Positions 1-8,913 of a stretch of 64,000 bases of DNA are shown one piece after another. Source of the stretch: Pseudomonadales bacterium (lineage in GTDB: Bacteria; Pseudomonadota; Gammaproteobacteria; Pseudomonadales; UBA7239); the NCBI GenBank assembly GCA_041395665.1, contig JAWLAB010000006.1:62001-126000 (forward strand). The letters are read 5' to 3'. The notes under the pieces were generated by a model that was given only the letters and a program-made list of their open reading frames with translations, searched no databases and was not told the DNA's origin. The first letter of the stretch is position 1, and every line of letters starts with the position of its first letter. A program made the translations under genes and the position numbers.

Positions 1-1
1 T

Positions 2-823
2 GATGCGCAGGCGCGTTTAAATCTGAATAACTTAATTGACCAATCGGGAAGTATTCAATCATCACAAGTTGGTGTATTGCAGCGCCTAATGACATTCCTT
101 GGCATGCAAACTCATTACGCAGATATGGCTGCGCGGTGGGCGAGTTATGAAAATGACACAGAGAATATGTATGATTCTGACAAGATTAATTATCGTGCGG
201 CAGATACGCAGTTTGGTAGTGTTTCCGAATTGCGCTTACTGCGTGATATGCGCTTAGAAGAGTATCGTCGTGTAGCGCCTTATTTATCTGCGTTGCCTGT
301 TCCTGTTCACATTAATATTAATACTGCGCCAGAGCCAGTGTTGGTGGCTCTGACCGATGGCTCGGAGCAAAGCATGAGCGCGGTCAAAGATTTCATTGCT
401 CAACGGCAACAGCAAGAAGTAGGTTTTACTTCTACAGAAGCTTTTTCTAATTTGCTGGATGCAGGGCAGGGTGACGATATTATTGGTGATGACCTTTTGA
501 GTGGTGATTCTGATAATGGTTCTATTGAAGCGCCTAGTGAGTCTGTAGATGAGGGAGAGAATGAAGTCGAAGGTGAAACTGAAAACGACTCAAATGCAGT
601 GTTGGGTACTAGTAGTGAGTATTTTGAAGTAAGAGTTATTGCTAACTACGGAAAAAGTAAGGTGTGGTTGGTTTCTACTTTGTTTCGTGACAATGAAACT
701 GGTGAGATTATGTTGTTGTCTCGCGATACAAGTCAGCGATTTTTATTCGGCAATTTGTACAGTAAAAACAATGGTGCTAATAAAGATAAAAAGGCCAAGC
801 CTGACAAAGAGATAGACAAATGA
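2..823 (+). CDS. gspK: Type II secretion minor pseudopilin GspK (5' partial)
   Basis: GspK caps the tip of the type II secretion pseudopilus with GspI and GspJ at the inner membrane. The frame is open from base 2, so the N-terminal prepilin signal lies outside the window. The first visible residues, DAQARLNLNNL, match the conserved 'D..GR.NLN' segment just after the pilin helix in this family. INTAPEPVLVAL (around base 320) is the second helix-hairpin-like signature of GspK. A strongly acidic, Ser/Gly/Glu-rich stretch at about bases 472-594 interrupts the domain and may be a lineage-specific insertion. The stop overlaps the gspL start by four bases (ATGA), so it is translationally coupled to the next gene. 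The family call rests on these motifs and on gspL and gspM following it. Confidence 0.9.
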   Translation, partial: DAQARLNLNNLIDQSGSIQSSQVGVLQRLMTFLGMQTHYADMAARWASYENDTENMYDSDKINYRAADTQFGSVSELRLLRDMRLEEYRRVAPYLSALPVPVHININTAPEPVLVALTDGSEQSMSAVKDFIAQRQQQEVGFTSTEAFSNLLDAGQGDDIIGDDLLSGDSDNGSIEAPSESVDEGENEVEGETENDSNAVLGTSSEYFEVRVIANYGKSKVWLVSTLFRDNETGEIMLLSRDTSQRFLFGNLYSKNNGANKDKKAKPDKEIDK

Positions 824-2145
824 CACAAGAAACTAGGGTTAATATGATTGAAAAAACGCAGTTGCAGCGCGAAAGTATTCTGATAGTCGTTCAGGATTTT
901 GGTGAGGATTCTTCTGCGGTTGCAGGTTGGTCGTGTGAATTTTGTGCCTTCTCAGAAAATGCCGTGCCATTATCGGAATCAATAAAGATGTCGCTAATGG
1001 ATGCATGTAAAGCTGTTGCAGATATGCAATCTCAGAATGAGACAGTGCAAATTACTGTGGTTCTTCCTGCTGAGTTAGCTGCACTACACAGTGTCAATTT
1101 ACCTTCAAAAAATCAGCGCCAAGCTATGCAGGCTTTGCCATTCGTTGTGGAGGAGCAGCTAGCTGTTGATATAGAAGAAGTTCACTTGGCAGTAGGGCAG
1201 CGCCAGTCAGATGCATCATGGCCAGTCGTGGTGATTGATAATGCGGTGATGGCTGCATTGAGCCAGTGCTGCGAGAGTGCCGGTGTGAGGTTGAGTGCGG
1301 TTTATATCGACGCACAACTGCTTCCAATCAAGAATGGCGGTCTAACACTGGTATTGGCAAAGCAGAGAGTATTGGTGCGAACAGAAAAGAGTGTCGCTGT
1401 ATTTGATGCAGTCAATGCGGCGGAGATGATTGATTTTTTCTTGGCAGATACTACACCTTCAGCAGTTAATATCTATTACTCCTCGGAGGATGAGTCGTCA
1501 GCATTGCTGGCTCAGAAATTTGCCACGGAGTTTTCGGCATTGGAGGAATCGAGTGTCGAAGTGAAATCGGATATGAAAGCACTGGCACCGCAGTTATTCT
1601 CGTGGATAGACGCTGCATCTATTAATCTTTTGCAAGGAAAGTTTTTTGTTAAGCCTCTTAGTGGGCGGCCTCCAATGTGGCGATGGATTGCGGCAGCCGT
1701 GGTGTTTTTTTGGTTGGGGCAGTGCGTACTGCAAATCGCCAGTGGCTGGTATTTTTCCCGCAGCGCTTCTGCATTGGAAGAAAAAATGGATGCACAATTT
1801 AGAGAGCTATTTCCTAGCGCAAGGCGAGTTGGTGGAGTAAGAAAGCAAATTGAATCGCAGTTTATGGGGCTCGGTGATAGTAATACCAGTACATTTATCG
1901 AGGTGTTTGGTGTAAGTGTGCAAGCGCTCAATGCGATGCCGAGCCACCAAGGCCTCGAAATAATGGAATTGCGTTATGACGATCAACAAGGACAGTTGGA
2001 GTTTGAATTGAAAGCTAAAAGTATTGAGCAGTTGGATCAATATAAGCAGGCTTTAAGCAAGGCGGGGTTATCAGCAAAAATTTCCTCTGCGAATGAAGGA
2101 GAAAATGGTGTTGAAGGCCGTATGCAGATCAGTAAAAATTTTTGA
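820..2145 (+). CDS. gspL: Type II secretion inner-membrane protein GspL
   Basis: GspL recruits the GspE ATPase to the inner-membrane platform of the type II secretion system and pairs with GspM. The 441 residues divide into an N-terminal cytoplasmic actin-like region (about 1-284), one transmembrane helix at about 286-308 (WRWIAAAVVFFWLGQCVLQI), and a periplasmic ferredoxin-like C-terminal domain, which is the standard GspL layout and length. The ATG at 820 overlaps the gspK stop; a second ATG at 844 is possible but would lose the overlap. Its position between gspK and gspM supports the call as much as the sequence, because GspL proteins diverge widely. Confidence 0.92.
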   Translation: MTQETRVNMIEKTQLQRESILIVVQDFGEDSSAVAGWSCEFCAFSENAVPLSESIKMSLMDACKAVADMQSQNETVQITVVLPAELAALHSVNLPSKNQRQAMQALPFVVEEQLAVDIEEVHLAVGQRQSDASWPVVVIDNAVMAALSQCCESAGVRLSAVYIDAQLLPIKNGGLTLVLAKQRVLVRTEKSVAVFDAVNAAEMIDFFLADTTPSAVNIYYSSEDESSALLAQKFATEFSALEESSVEVKSDMKALAPQLFSWIDAASINLLQGKFFVKPLSGRPPMWRWIAAAVVFFWLGQCVLQIASGWYFSRSASALEEKMDAQFRELFPSARRVGGVRKQIESQFMGLGDSNTSTFIEVFGVSVQALNAMPSHQGLEIMELRYDDQQGQLEFELKAKSIEQLDQYKQALSKAGLSAKISSANEGENGVEGRMQISKNF

Positions 2146-2669
2146 TGGTGATTGAAATGGTAAATGTTTGGATAGACAAAACAAAACAAAAAATAGATAA
2201 CCTGCCTGCCGGTGATCAGCGTGCGCTGTTGATTATGTGCTGTGCAATAGCTTTGGCGGTTATTTATCTGTCATTATCATGGTCATCGAGTTATCAAAAG
2301 TCCGCATTGACATATTATGAGAAGACTTTAGAAGATAGCAGGTGGATGGATGCCAATCACAATAAATTAATAGAGTTAGCCAGTGTCAAGAAGAAAAAAT
2401 TAGAAAAAAATAGTGAAGATGAAGGCGCGTCACTCATTAATTTAGTGACGACTTATGCGAAACCATTTGGCATAGCGTTTAAGCGGTTTCAACCACAAGA
2501 CGAGAGTGGCTTGCGTTTATGGATTGAAGGCGCCGAGTTCGATATGTTAATGCGCTGGCTGGCAGCGCTGAATCAACAGAATATTCAGCTCAATCAGTTG
2601 GAAATCACAAGGCAAGAGAGGCAGCCGGGGCTGGCTGAAGCGCGTTTATTGGTATCTACCAATCAGTAG
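2145..2669 (+). CDS. gspM: Type II secretion protein GspM
   Basis: GspM is a small bitopic inner-membrane partner of GspL in the secretion platform. The protein has a short charged cytoplasmic N-terminus, one membrane helix near residues 28-47 (LLIMCCAIALAVIYLSLSW), a charged linker and a small periplasmic domain, about 174 residues in total as in the family. The ATG at 2145 shares its first base with the gspL stop (TGATG); a TTG at 2142 and an ATG at 2157 are alternatives. It is the last gene of the operon in this window. It runs tail to tail into the mechanosensitive channel gene with a three-base gap and no obvious terminator hairpin. No gspN follows. Confidence 0.88.
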   Translation: MVIEMVNVWIDKTKQKIDNLPAGDQRALLIMCCAIALAVIYLSLSWSSSYQKSALTYYEKTLEDSRWMDANHNKLIELASVKKKKLEKNSEDEGASLINLVTTYAKPFGIAFKRFQPQDESGLRLWIEGAEFDMLMRWLAALNQQNIQLNQLEITRQERQPGLAEARLLVSTNQ

Positions 2670-2672
2670 AAT

Positions 2673-5105
2673 CTATAGCGACTGGCTCGTAGTAGGTATT
2701 TGTTTGATATAAATATCTTGCTGTGGGAAAGGAATGAGTATGCCTGCGTCAGCAAATGCCTTAGCAATTGCTGCACAGAGCTTGCTATTAATTTCTCCAA
2801 TAGATTCGCTACTATTAACCCATGCACGCAGTTCAAAGTTCATGGTGCCGGCACCGAAACCTAGCAACAAGGCTATGGCTGGTGGTGTATCAATAATATC
2901 TCTGTTGTTTTTCGCCACTTGCAGCAGGGTTTCAATAACTTTATTGGCGTCCGCACTCTGAGTGGTGGAAATAGGAATAGTGATGCGGCGCTCTTGGCTG
3001 GATCGCGTCCAATTGATCACTTGTTCAGAGGCCAATTTTCCGTTGGGCACAATAACTTCTGCGCCGTCAAATGTGCGGATAATGCTGCAGCGCAAACCGA
3101 TGTGCATAACTTGGCCGTTAATACTGCCACATTGAATAGTGTCAGCTTGTTTAATGTTTTGCTCAAATAATAAAATTAATCCGGATGTAAAATTATTTAC
3201 AACATCCTGCAAGCCAATACCAATACCAACACCTAGCGCGCCTGCCATAATGGCCAACTTGGAAACATCAATGCCTGTGAGGCTGACGGCAATAAAAAAT
3301 CCGACTAAAACGATGAAGTAGTGCGATAGCGTTCCTATGGCTTCGGGTACGCCACGCACCATGTTTGTTCTAGGGGCAATATCTTCGATCAAAATAAAAC
3401 GCAGTAACTGAGATATTTTGAAGGAAAGCCAAATGGTGACGGCGACAGATAAAAAATCACCTACAGATACCGAAATACTGCCAGCTGAGAAACTTTTTGA
3501 TAGTAGTGCTGTGCAGAGCGCAATAATGCTGTCCCATAAAGCAAATTGTGACAGCGTAAAATAAACCCAGAAAATAGAAAAAATAATAGTGATTAGCTTT
3601 TTAAAATATCGAATCAGTAAAGAGCGATTGCTGCTAATGAGATGGCTGATTTCACTGGTTGGCATGTAAATGGCAGCAACAGCCATATCATTTAGAATTC
3701 CTGCAAATACGACGAGACTCAAGCCAGTGAAAGTTGCATAGGCAATACCGGTAATTAAGAATTGAGAGAGTACGATAGCGCCAAAAATATTGCCCAACAT
3801 GGCAATCAGTGCAGTAAAAAGTGCTAGCCAAAGAGATAGGCGCAGAGCCTTCCAAAAAGAGGATTTTTTACCTTCAATTTTTGATGTGCGAGCTAAAACA
3901 TAAATGCATCCTAGGAGTCCTGCTGCGGCACAGAACAATCCCCATAGGCGTTGTAGTGCAGGAATTGTAGTGGTTAATGCGGAGAGCTCAGTCAGTACAA
4001 AAAATACCGTGACTAGCCAAGCGAGTGGTTTTTCTGAGTTGGGTAAGCTGGGAATGCCTAGGCGTGTTATCGGTATGATCAAAGACAGCAGCAATAGGCC
4101 TTTTAGTATTGGCGGTGGGCTTGGTAGTAGAACCAATGCCCAGAAAATAGTAACGGCAATGAAAGCAGAAAAAGGGCGTTCTAGCAGAGGTAGTTTTAGC
4201 CTGATACCAGTATGATTCTGATAGGTTTTAAGGTTGTATATTCTCAACTGGTGAAGAAAAAATACGAAACCAATCAATAAAATAACAATGATCTGTAGGC
4301 GTTTTAGATAACGAGTTCCATAGTGACTCAATAATTTATTTTGTAGATCCAAGGATTGTGTGGCTGACTTATCTGTAGAGAAATCACTGATTTGAAGCGC
4401 CCAGATAGGCTGCTGGATATTTTTTAATAAATTACTTTGTAGATAGCTTTCATCATTTTTCAGTGATGCCTGTGAGTCATCGCACAAATCAATGAGCTCT
4501 TGCCACTCTTGTTCAAGAGTAATTGCCTCCTGCAGTGTGATAGATAATTGCTTGCGTAGAGAGGATATCGCCGTTGTTGATGTTTTAAGGCTTGCGCCAT
4601 CGTAATTTAAGTCAGGTGTTGATTTGATTTGTGATTGTGTCTGCTTCCAGTTGGCTTCATCAGAGGTGAGTTCCGCAATAGCAGACTCTAGCTCAGAGCT
4701 GCGCTCGCGCACTTTTTGCTGATGTTTGGTGAGTTGATCCTTGAAGAATTTCCACTGTGATTGCGTGGCACGAATTTGGTCGATACTGGATTTTCTATCA
4801 TTAATGATGCTTGTTGTCTGAGTCTGTAGTGAAGATAGTTGTTGTTTGAACTGTAACAGCTTGTCATTAAGCTCCTCAAATTCGAGCGGTTGAGCAACGA
4901 TAGGCTTGAGTTTTTCGATAAGCCTTTGTGTGGTCAGTGCTTGGTCAGCGATTTTTGTGAGAGTAATGGATTGCTGTGATGTGTTGTCTGTTTCTGCTGG
5001 CTTAGGTGCGGCTGTGTTGGTTGTGGTCGAGGTTTGCGCTATTGATAGACCGTGTACCAGCAGCAGGGTTAAGACAAAAAAATAACGAGCTAAGTGTTTC
5101 TTCAT
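2673..5105 (-). CDS. Large MscS-family mechanosensitive channel with periplasmic coiled-coil domain
   Basis: This is an inner-membrane mechanosensitive channel, by family a tension-gated valve that releases osmolytes on hypo-osmotic shock. It has 810 residues, far longer than MscS (about 286) and in the range of YbiO/MscK-like proteins. In order: a signal peptide (1-23), a Gln/Lys-rich predicted coiled-coil periplasmic region (about 40-240), many membrane helices from about 265, then the MscS core near residue 600. The pore helix is Gly/Ala-rich (GALGVGIGIGLQDVVNNF), followed by the beta domain (FDGAEVIVPNGKL...INWTRS). Its start overlaps the end of the upstream sulfotransferase gene by four bases, so the two are probably co-translated. 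Which MscS subfamily it belongs to cannot be settled by eye. Confidence 0.9.
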   Translation of the reverse strand: MKKHLARYFFVLTLLLVHGLSIAQTSTTTNTAAPKPAETDNTSQQSITLTKIADQALTTQRLIEKLKPIVAQPLEFEELNDKLLQFKQQLSSLQTQTTSIINDRKSSIDQIRATQSQWKFFKDQLTKHQQKVRERSSELESAIAELTSDEANWKQTQSQIKSTPDLNYDGASLKTSTTAISSLRKQLSITLQEAITLEQEWQELIDLCDDSQASLKNDESYLQSNLLKNIQQPIWALQISDFSTDKSATQSLDLQNKLLSHYGTRYLKRLQIIVILLIGFVFFLHQLRIYNLKTYQNHTGIRLKLPLLERPFSAFIAVTIFWALVLLPSPPPILKGLLLLSLIIPITRLGIPSLPNSEKPLAWLVTVFFVLTELSALTTTIPALQRLWGLFCAAAGLLGCIYVLARTSKIEGKKSSFWKALRLSLWLALFTALIAMLGNIFGAIVLSQFLITGIAYATFTGLSLVVFAGILNDMAVAAIYMPTSEISHLISSNRSLLIRYFKKLITIIFSIFWVYFTLSQFALWDSIIALCTALLSKSFSAGSISVSVGDFLSVAVTIWLSFKISQLLRFILIEDIAPRTNMVRGVPEAIGTLSHYFIVLVGFFIAVSLTGIDVSKLAIMAGALGVGIGIGLQDVVNNFTSGLILLFEQNIKQADTIQCGSINGQVMHIGLRCSIIRTFDGAEVIVPNGKLASEQVINWTRSSQERRITIPISTTQSADANKVIETLLQVAKNNRDIIDTPPAIALLLGFGAGTMNFELRAWVNSSESIGEINSKLCAAIAKAFADAGILIPFPQQDIYIKQIPTTSQSL

Positions 5106-7123
5106 GATATTTGATGTGTTTGCGTATTGAGTGATGTTTCTGTGCCAAATAAATTAGCGCGTTGTTTATCTATGTTGTCTATAAATGCTTTGTTTTCATC
5201 TCGGAACCGCTCTTCAAATTGTTTATTGATGCTGCTGCCTATTTTTGCATGAGCGCTTTCTGGTTCGTATGTTGTGGATAGTAAGCCGTTCGTTATGTGG
5301 TTTGATACAGCACTGATAGTGTTTTGAGTGTTGGCTTTGATGTCTTCGTGCCACAGCATCAAAAAGTCAATTTCTTTTCTCTTTATAAATTGATGAAAAT
5401 ATTTTTCATCTTTTATTATTTCGTTGACCCATTTTTTTATTTTTACTTCACTGTACTCGGCTAGGTTATCTTGGTTGATGGTATTGGTTGCGTGGAAGTA
5501 TCCTGTTGTTGTTGCTAAGTGTAGGGATATTCCTTGCGCAATAATGTTTTTTCTCAGTAAAAGAATGTATGCCGGATTGTTAAATGTTGATTGAATATCG
5601 ACAAGATCAGTTAGTAAAGACAGGTGGGATGCGGTGAGCTCCGCGCCAAAATACCCCTCTGGGCTTTTGTGAGTGTTTTGTAATTCTTGGCAATACTCGT
5701 GGATATTGTATGTCTTTCGAGATAAGCCATTCATGGCTGACTGTATTAAATCTGGATTAAACCATTCTGTTGGGCGCCCTAGTATTTTCTGCTGCGTGAT
5801 GATATCTGTTAGCCAGCTACTGCCAGACCTTGGTGTGAAAAGTATCAGGTAACTCTTTGCCTCGTTGTTATTGTTGTTGATGTAAGGCGTAGAGAAGGCG
5901 TCGCTGATCCTATTGTGAAAGTTCTGCGCCCTAATTGGGTTCTTTTGTGCATACTCAGCCAGTGTTGTGCTGTTGTATTTTTTGAGCAGCCATTCTTGCC
6001 AGTTGGTAGGGTAAAGCGGATTTGGACGATTACCTACAGCCTCACCCTGTGTAATAAATTCAATGAGAGGATTTGTGTCGTCGACCCGTCCTTGCATATA
6101 GGTATTTCTGTACCACTGCAATGCAAACAATGGTGAGGGTGATTCACCCATGCGGTAGCCATTTAGAACAAAATGTACCAGTGGTACGCGACCTTGTCCC
6201 GTAAATTGAAGAATATTTTTCTTTCTCCCCTGATACCAGCGTGTATTAAAAAGAGGATGAGGGTTTCTAATATGGAAGTTGTGTGAAATGTATTCTTCTA
6301 GTGGAGATTTCTCTGTTTTTTTCCCTGATGGTTGTGAGGAATAAAATGTAGCATCAAAGAGTAAATGTGTGCTGTATGCCCAACAGTCTGGCTGTAGCAA
6401 GTATTGTTTGATCGTTAGATAGGCTGGCTGTACATGCTGTTGATGATGGTCTTTTTGTTCGTGATAAAAGTTTAAGTCAAATAAAGGATGACAAGAGAGT
6501 GATGGGTTGGTTGATGTAACAAAATGCATGAGTGCATTAACTGTGGTCTTTTGGTCAGCTAGCGGTATCCCTGTATTTTTCGCATAAAAATCAGCGTGAA
6601 ATAAAGGGTGAGTTGATGGATTGTTTCTAAAGCCTATTTTTATATAGTGCAGTAATGGGCAGTGCTGCGTTAGTTTTTTTAATCCAGGAAAACTGATGAA
6701 ATACCATGTGTGTTGAAACAGAGGATGCGGGTCATGATGGAGGTGGCCGCCGTTGATATAGTGCATCAATGGTGATTGATTAATTGCTTCTCTCATTTGT
6801 CCGATATAAAAGTCCGCATCAAATAATGGATGCGGGTTAATGCGCCAATAGTTTTTATTTTTTAAATAAGTTTTTAATACTTTTTGTGGGATAGGGAGAT
6901 TGGCTTGTTTGCATTGCGTTGCAAAGTATTCGATATCAAATAGTGGATAGCATTGCGCTGTTGAACGAGAGCCAAATAGGTAGTAATGAAGTAATGGAAA
7001 GCGCCGTAAAAAACCGTGAATAGGCGTTTTTGAGCGATACCACTCTAAATCCACCAAGCGTGTGCCGTGGCGAAATGCATAGGTAGTGAGTTTTTGTTTT
7101 ACCTGCCCTAGAAAGGCACGCAT
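5102..7123 (-). CDS. Stf0-like sulfotransferase with N-terminal HPLFD-type repeats
   Basis: The C-terminal part (about residues 420-655) looks like a PAPS-dependent sulfotransferase of the Stf0/NodH-like group. It has the 5'-phosphosulfate loop FTPRSGSSWL near residue 428, a following GRPTEWFNP segment, and a later YILLLRKNIIAQGISLHLA segment typical of the 3'-phosphate side. The first ~400 residues hold about nine degenerate repeats built on 'HPLFDxxFY' alternating with 'PLxHYxxxG', a pattern known from large glycan-modifying enzymes. By inference it sulfates a cell-surface polysaccharide or lipid; the acceptor is unknown. The start has a good ribosome site (GAGGG seven bases before ATG). 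It lies 47 bases after batD on the same strand and overlaps the channel gene by four bases. Confidence 0.78.
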   Translation of the reverse strand: MRAFLGQVKQKLTTYAFRHGTRLVDLEWYRSKTPIHGFLRRFPLLHYYLFGSRSTAQCYPLFDIEYFATQCKQANLPIPQKVLKTYLKNKNYWRINPHPLFDADFYIGQMREAINQSPLMHYINGGHLHHDPHPLFQHTWYFISFPGLKKLTQHCPLLHYIKIGFRNNPSTHPLFHADFYAKNTGIPLADQKTTVNALMHFVTSTNPSLSCHPLFDLNFYHEQKDHHQQHVQPAYLTIKQYLLQPDCWAYSTHLLFDATFYSSQPSGKKTEKSPLEEYISHNFHIRNPHPLFNTRWYQGRKKNILQFTGQGRVPLVHFVLNGYRMGESPSPLFALQWYRNTYMQGRVDDTNPLIEFITQGEAVGNRPNPLYPTNWQEWLLKKYNSTTLAEYAQKNPIRAQNFHNRISDAFSTPYINNNNNEAKSYLILFTPRSGSSWLTDIITQQKILGRPTEWFNPDLIQSAMNGLSRKTYNIHEYCQELQNTHKSPEGYFGAELTASHLSLLTDLVDIQSTFNNPAYILLLRKNIIAQGISLHLATTTGYFHATNTINQDNLAEYSEVKIKKWVNEIIKDEKYFHQFIKRKEIDFLMLWHEDIKANTQNTISAVSNHITNGLLSTTYEPESAHAKIGSSINKQFEERFRDENKAFIDNIDKQRANLFGTETSLNTQTHQIS

Positions 7124-7170
7124 ATTGAATCCCTCAGTGCGAGAGATATTTTATCAATAGCAAGCCGATA

Positions 7171-8913
7171 TCAATAGAGATCACCTAGTTGAATTTCTTT
7201 GCTGTGCTTTGTGGTCTTGTTGTTAACGGCAGCTTTGCTTTGTTGCGCAAGCTGTGCGAATAACGCTTGTATTGCATCAGGCGAAGGAGCAGCGCCATTG
7301 CCGTAGAGGTGCTTTTCTATTATTTGTAAGGCTGCTTGGATGCTGGGGTTATCCATCGCGTTGAGTTGATGCGTCCATTGCGAAAGTAAACGATAAGCGG
7401 TGTGGTAGTCCGCGTGCTGTACGGCTTGCTCGATATCTCGCTCGTTAATAGTGGCTTGCTTTGATGTTGAATTGCTGGAAGTGGTCGGTAGCTCACCAAT
7501 ATTCTGTTGGCGCACTCGGAGTTGCAGACGAAGCGTATACACAGCAAGCAATATCAAACTGAGCAACAGCACCACGACGGCAATAGGCCAGAGCAGAGCG
7601 GTGCTTGCAGTCGAGTTACTTGAGGAATGGGGCAGAGGAGCGCTGGCGGCGGGGATGGCGGCGGGCTCTGAAGTATCGGGAACGGTGGATGGCACTACAG
7701 GAGGAGTGCTGGCTGGTGGCGGTTGTGTTGACGCATTGGGGTTGGGTAGCACTTCGATGGTTGATTCCGGTAATTCTGCCGTACGCCATTGTGCGGCTTC
7801 TGTGTCATACCAAGGAATTTGTACAGCAGGCAACACGAGTTTTCCCGGTTGTGTGGCGATGATGGCTGCGCGATCTTCACGCGTACCAATATTGCCTTGC
7901 GTCCCCGCTTTATTTTCGAATGAAGGTTTTTCTGGATAAGCTTTGACATTACTCGCCTGCATATCAAACGCAGGGAGTTGCTCGGCACTCAATCCTTTGG
8001 CGCGTGTGCGTACTGTGCGGGTAAAAGCTGTGCCAACCGTTGCTTGCGTATTTGAATTTAAGCCTGTGATTTGTTGCATCACTTCAAGTGAAGTGGCGGG
8101 CAGCCAATTTTTTCCTTGTGTGTCAGGAGGTGATAGCACTTCTAATTGCTGTTCTTCCGTGTCGCGCGTAATTTCTGTTGGTGTAGAGATAATAAAACCG
8201 GAGCTGTGGTGCTGCGGTTGATTAACAAACGCTTGGAAAGTTTGCGAAGGAATAGTGATGCTGCCACTTTGTTGAGGAAATATGGCATAGCGTAGTTCGA
8301 TAACCCATTCGGACCTACCGTTAGAACCTGTGCGTTGAAAGCTACGATCACCTAAATTTTGTATTAACACGCCGCTAATTTGAGGTGGTGCAAGTCGTAC
8401 TTGCGGTGCGCCCATACGAGAGATCAATCGCCAAGTGATGATGGCCTGTTGTTGGCTATAAACCTGTTTTTTATCGAGAGAAGTTTCTGTGTATAGCGGT
8501 TGATCCGTTTGTGTGGCGTTTGAAGATTTTTCAGCGACATCGATACTGATAGCCTCACTAAAATCTTGGCCAATAGAGAAACTGGGTATCAGCAATTTGC
8601 CGGTTCTTTTGGGGGAAAGTTCATATTCCCAAGTGGTGGTAGAGGAATAGTCGCCATTGATAATGCGCATGCTAGAACTGGAGCCTTGCCTTCTAATGTT
8701 GAAAGACTGTTCCAATTCGCGTGTGTCTGGTTTATCGCTAGTGCGCTCGTCGTATTGCAGCGTCAGTGTGAGTGTTTCGTTGCGACTGAGTTGTGTGCTA
8801 TCGACAGTAGCTGTCAGTGTGCCCGCATAAAGTGATCCACTAAAGCAAATCAAAAAAAGAAAATGTAGTGCGCGCGTTGCAACTACATGGATTGAAAATT
8901 TATTGCTTACCAT
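7171..8913 (-). CDS. batD: BatD-like membrane-anchored protein
   Basis: BatD proteins belong to the Bat (Bacteroides aerotolerance) cluster and are thought to work in the periplasm with the VWA proteins BatA and BatB. The protein has 580 residues: a signal peptide to about residue 30, beta-rich Ig-like segments (starting TATVDSTQLSRNETLTLTLQY), a Pro/Ala/Ser-rich spacer (about 395-435), one membrane helix near 438-462 and a cytoplasmic tail of about 115 residues. The layout and the opening 'VD...L..NE...L.L' motif are typical of BatD. Its start overlaps the end of the batB/C-like gene by seven bases. Oxygen tolerance is the historical role of the family; the biochemical function is unknown. 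Confidence 0.88.
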   Translation of the reverse strand: MVSNKFSIHVVATRALHFLFLICFSGSLYAGTLTATVDSTQLSRNETLTLTLQYDERTSDKPDTRELEQSFNIRRQGSSSSMRIINGDYSSTTTWEYELSPKRTGKLLIPSFSIGQDFSEAISIDVAEKSSNATQTDQPLYTETSLDKKQVYSQQQAIITWRLISRMGAPQVRLAPPQISGVLIQNLGDRSFQRTGSNGRSEWVIELRYAIFPQQSGSITIPSQTFQAFVNQPQHHSSGFIISTPTEITRDTEEQQLEVLSPPDTQGKNWLPATSLEVMQQITGLNSNTQATVGTAFTRTVRTRAKGLSAEQLPAFDMQASNVKAYPEKPSFENKAGTQGNIGTREDRAAIIATQPGKLVLPAVQIPWYDTEAAQWRTAELPESTIEVLPNPNASTQPPPASTPPVVPSTVPDTSEPAAIPAASAPLPHSSSNSTASTALLWPIAVVVLLLSLILLAVYTLRLQLRVRQQNIGELPTTSSNSTSKQATINERDIEQAVQHADYHTAYRLLSQWTHQLNAMDNPSIQAALQIIEKHLYGNGAAPSPDAIQALFAQLAQQSKAAVNNKTTKHSKEIQLGDLY

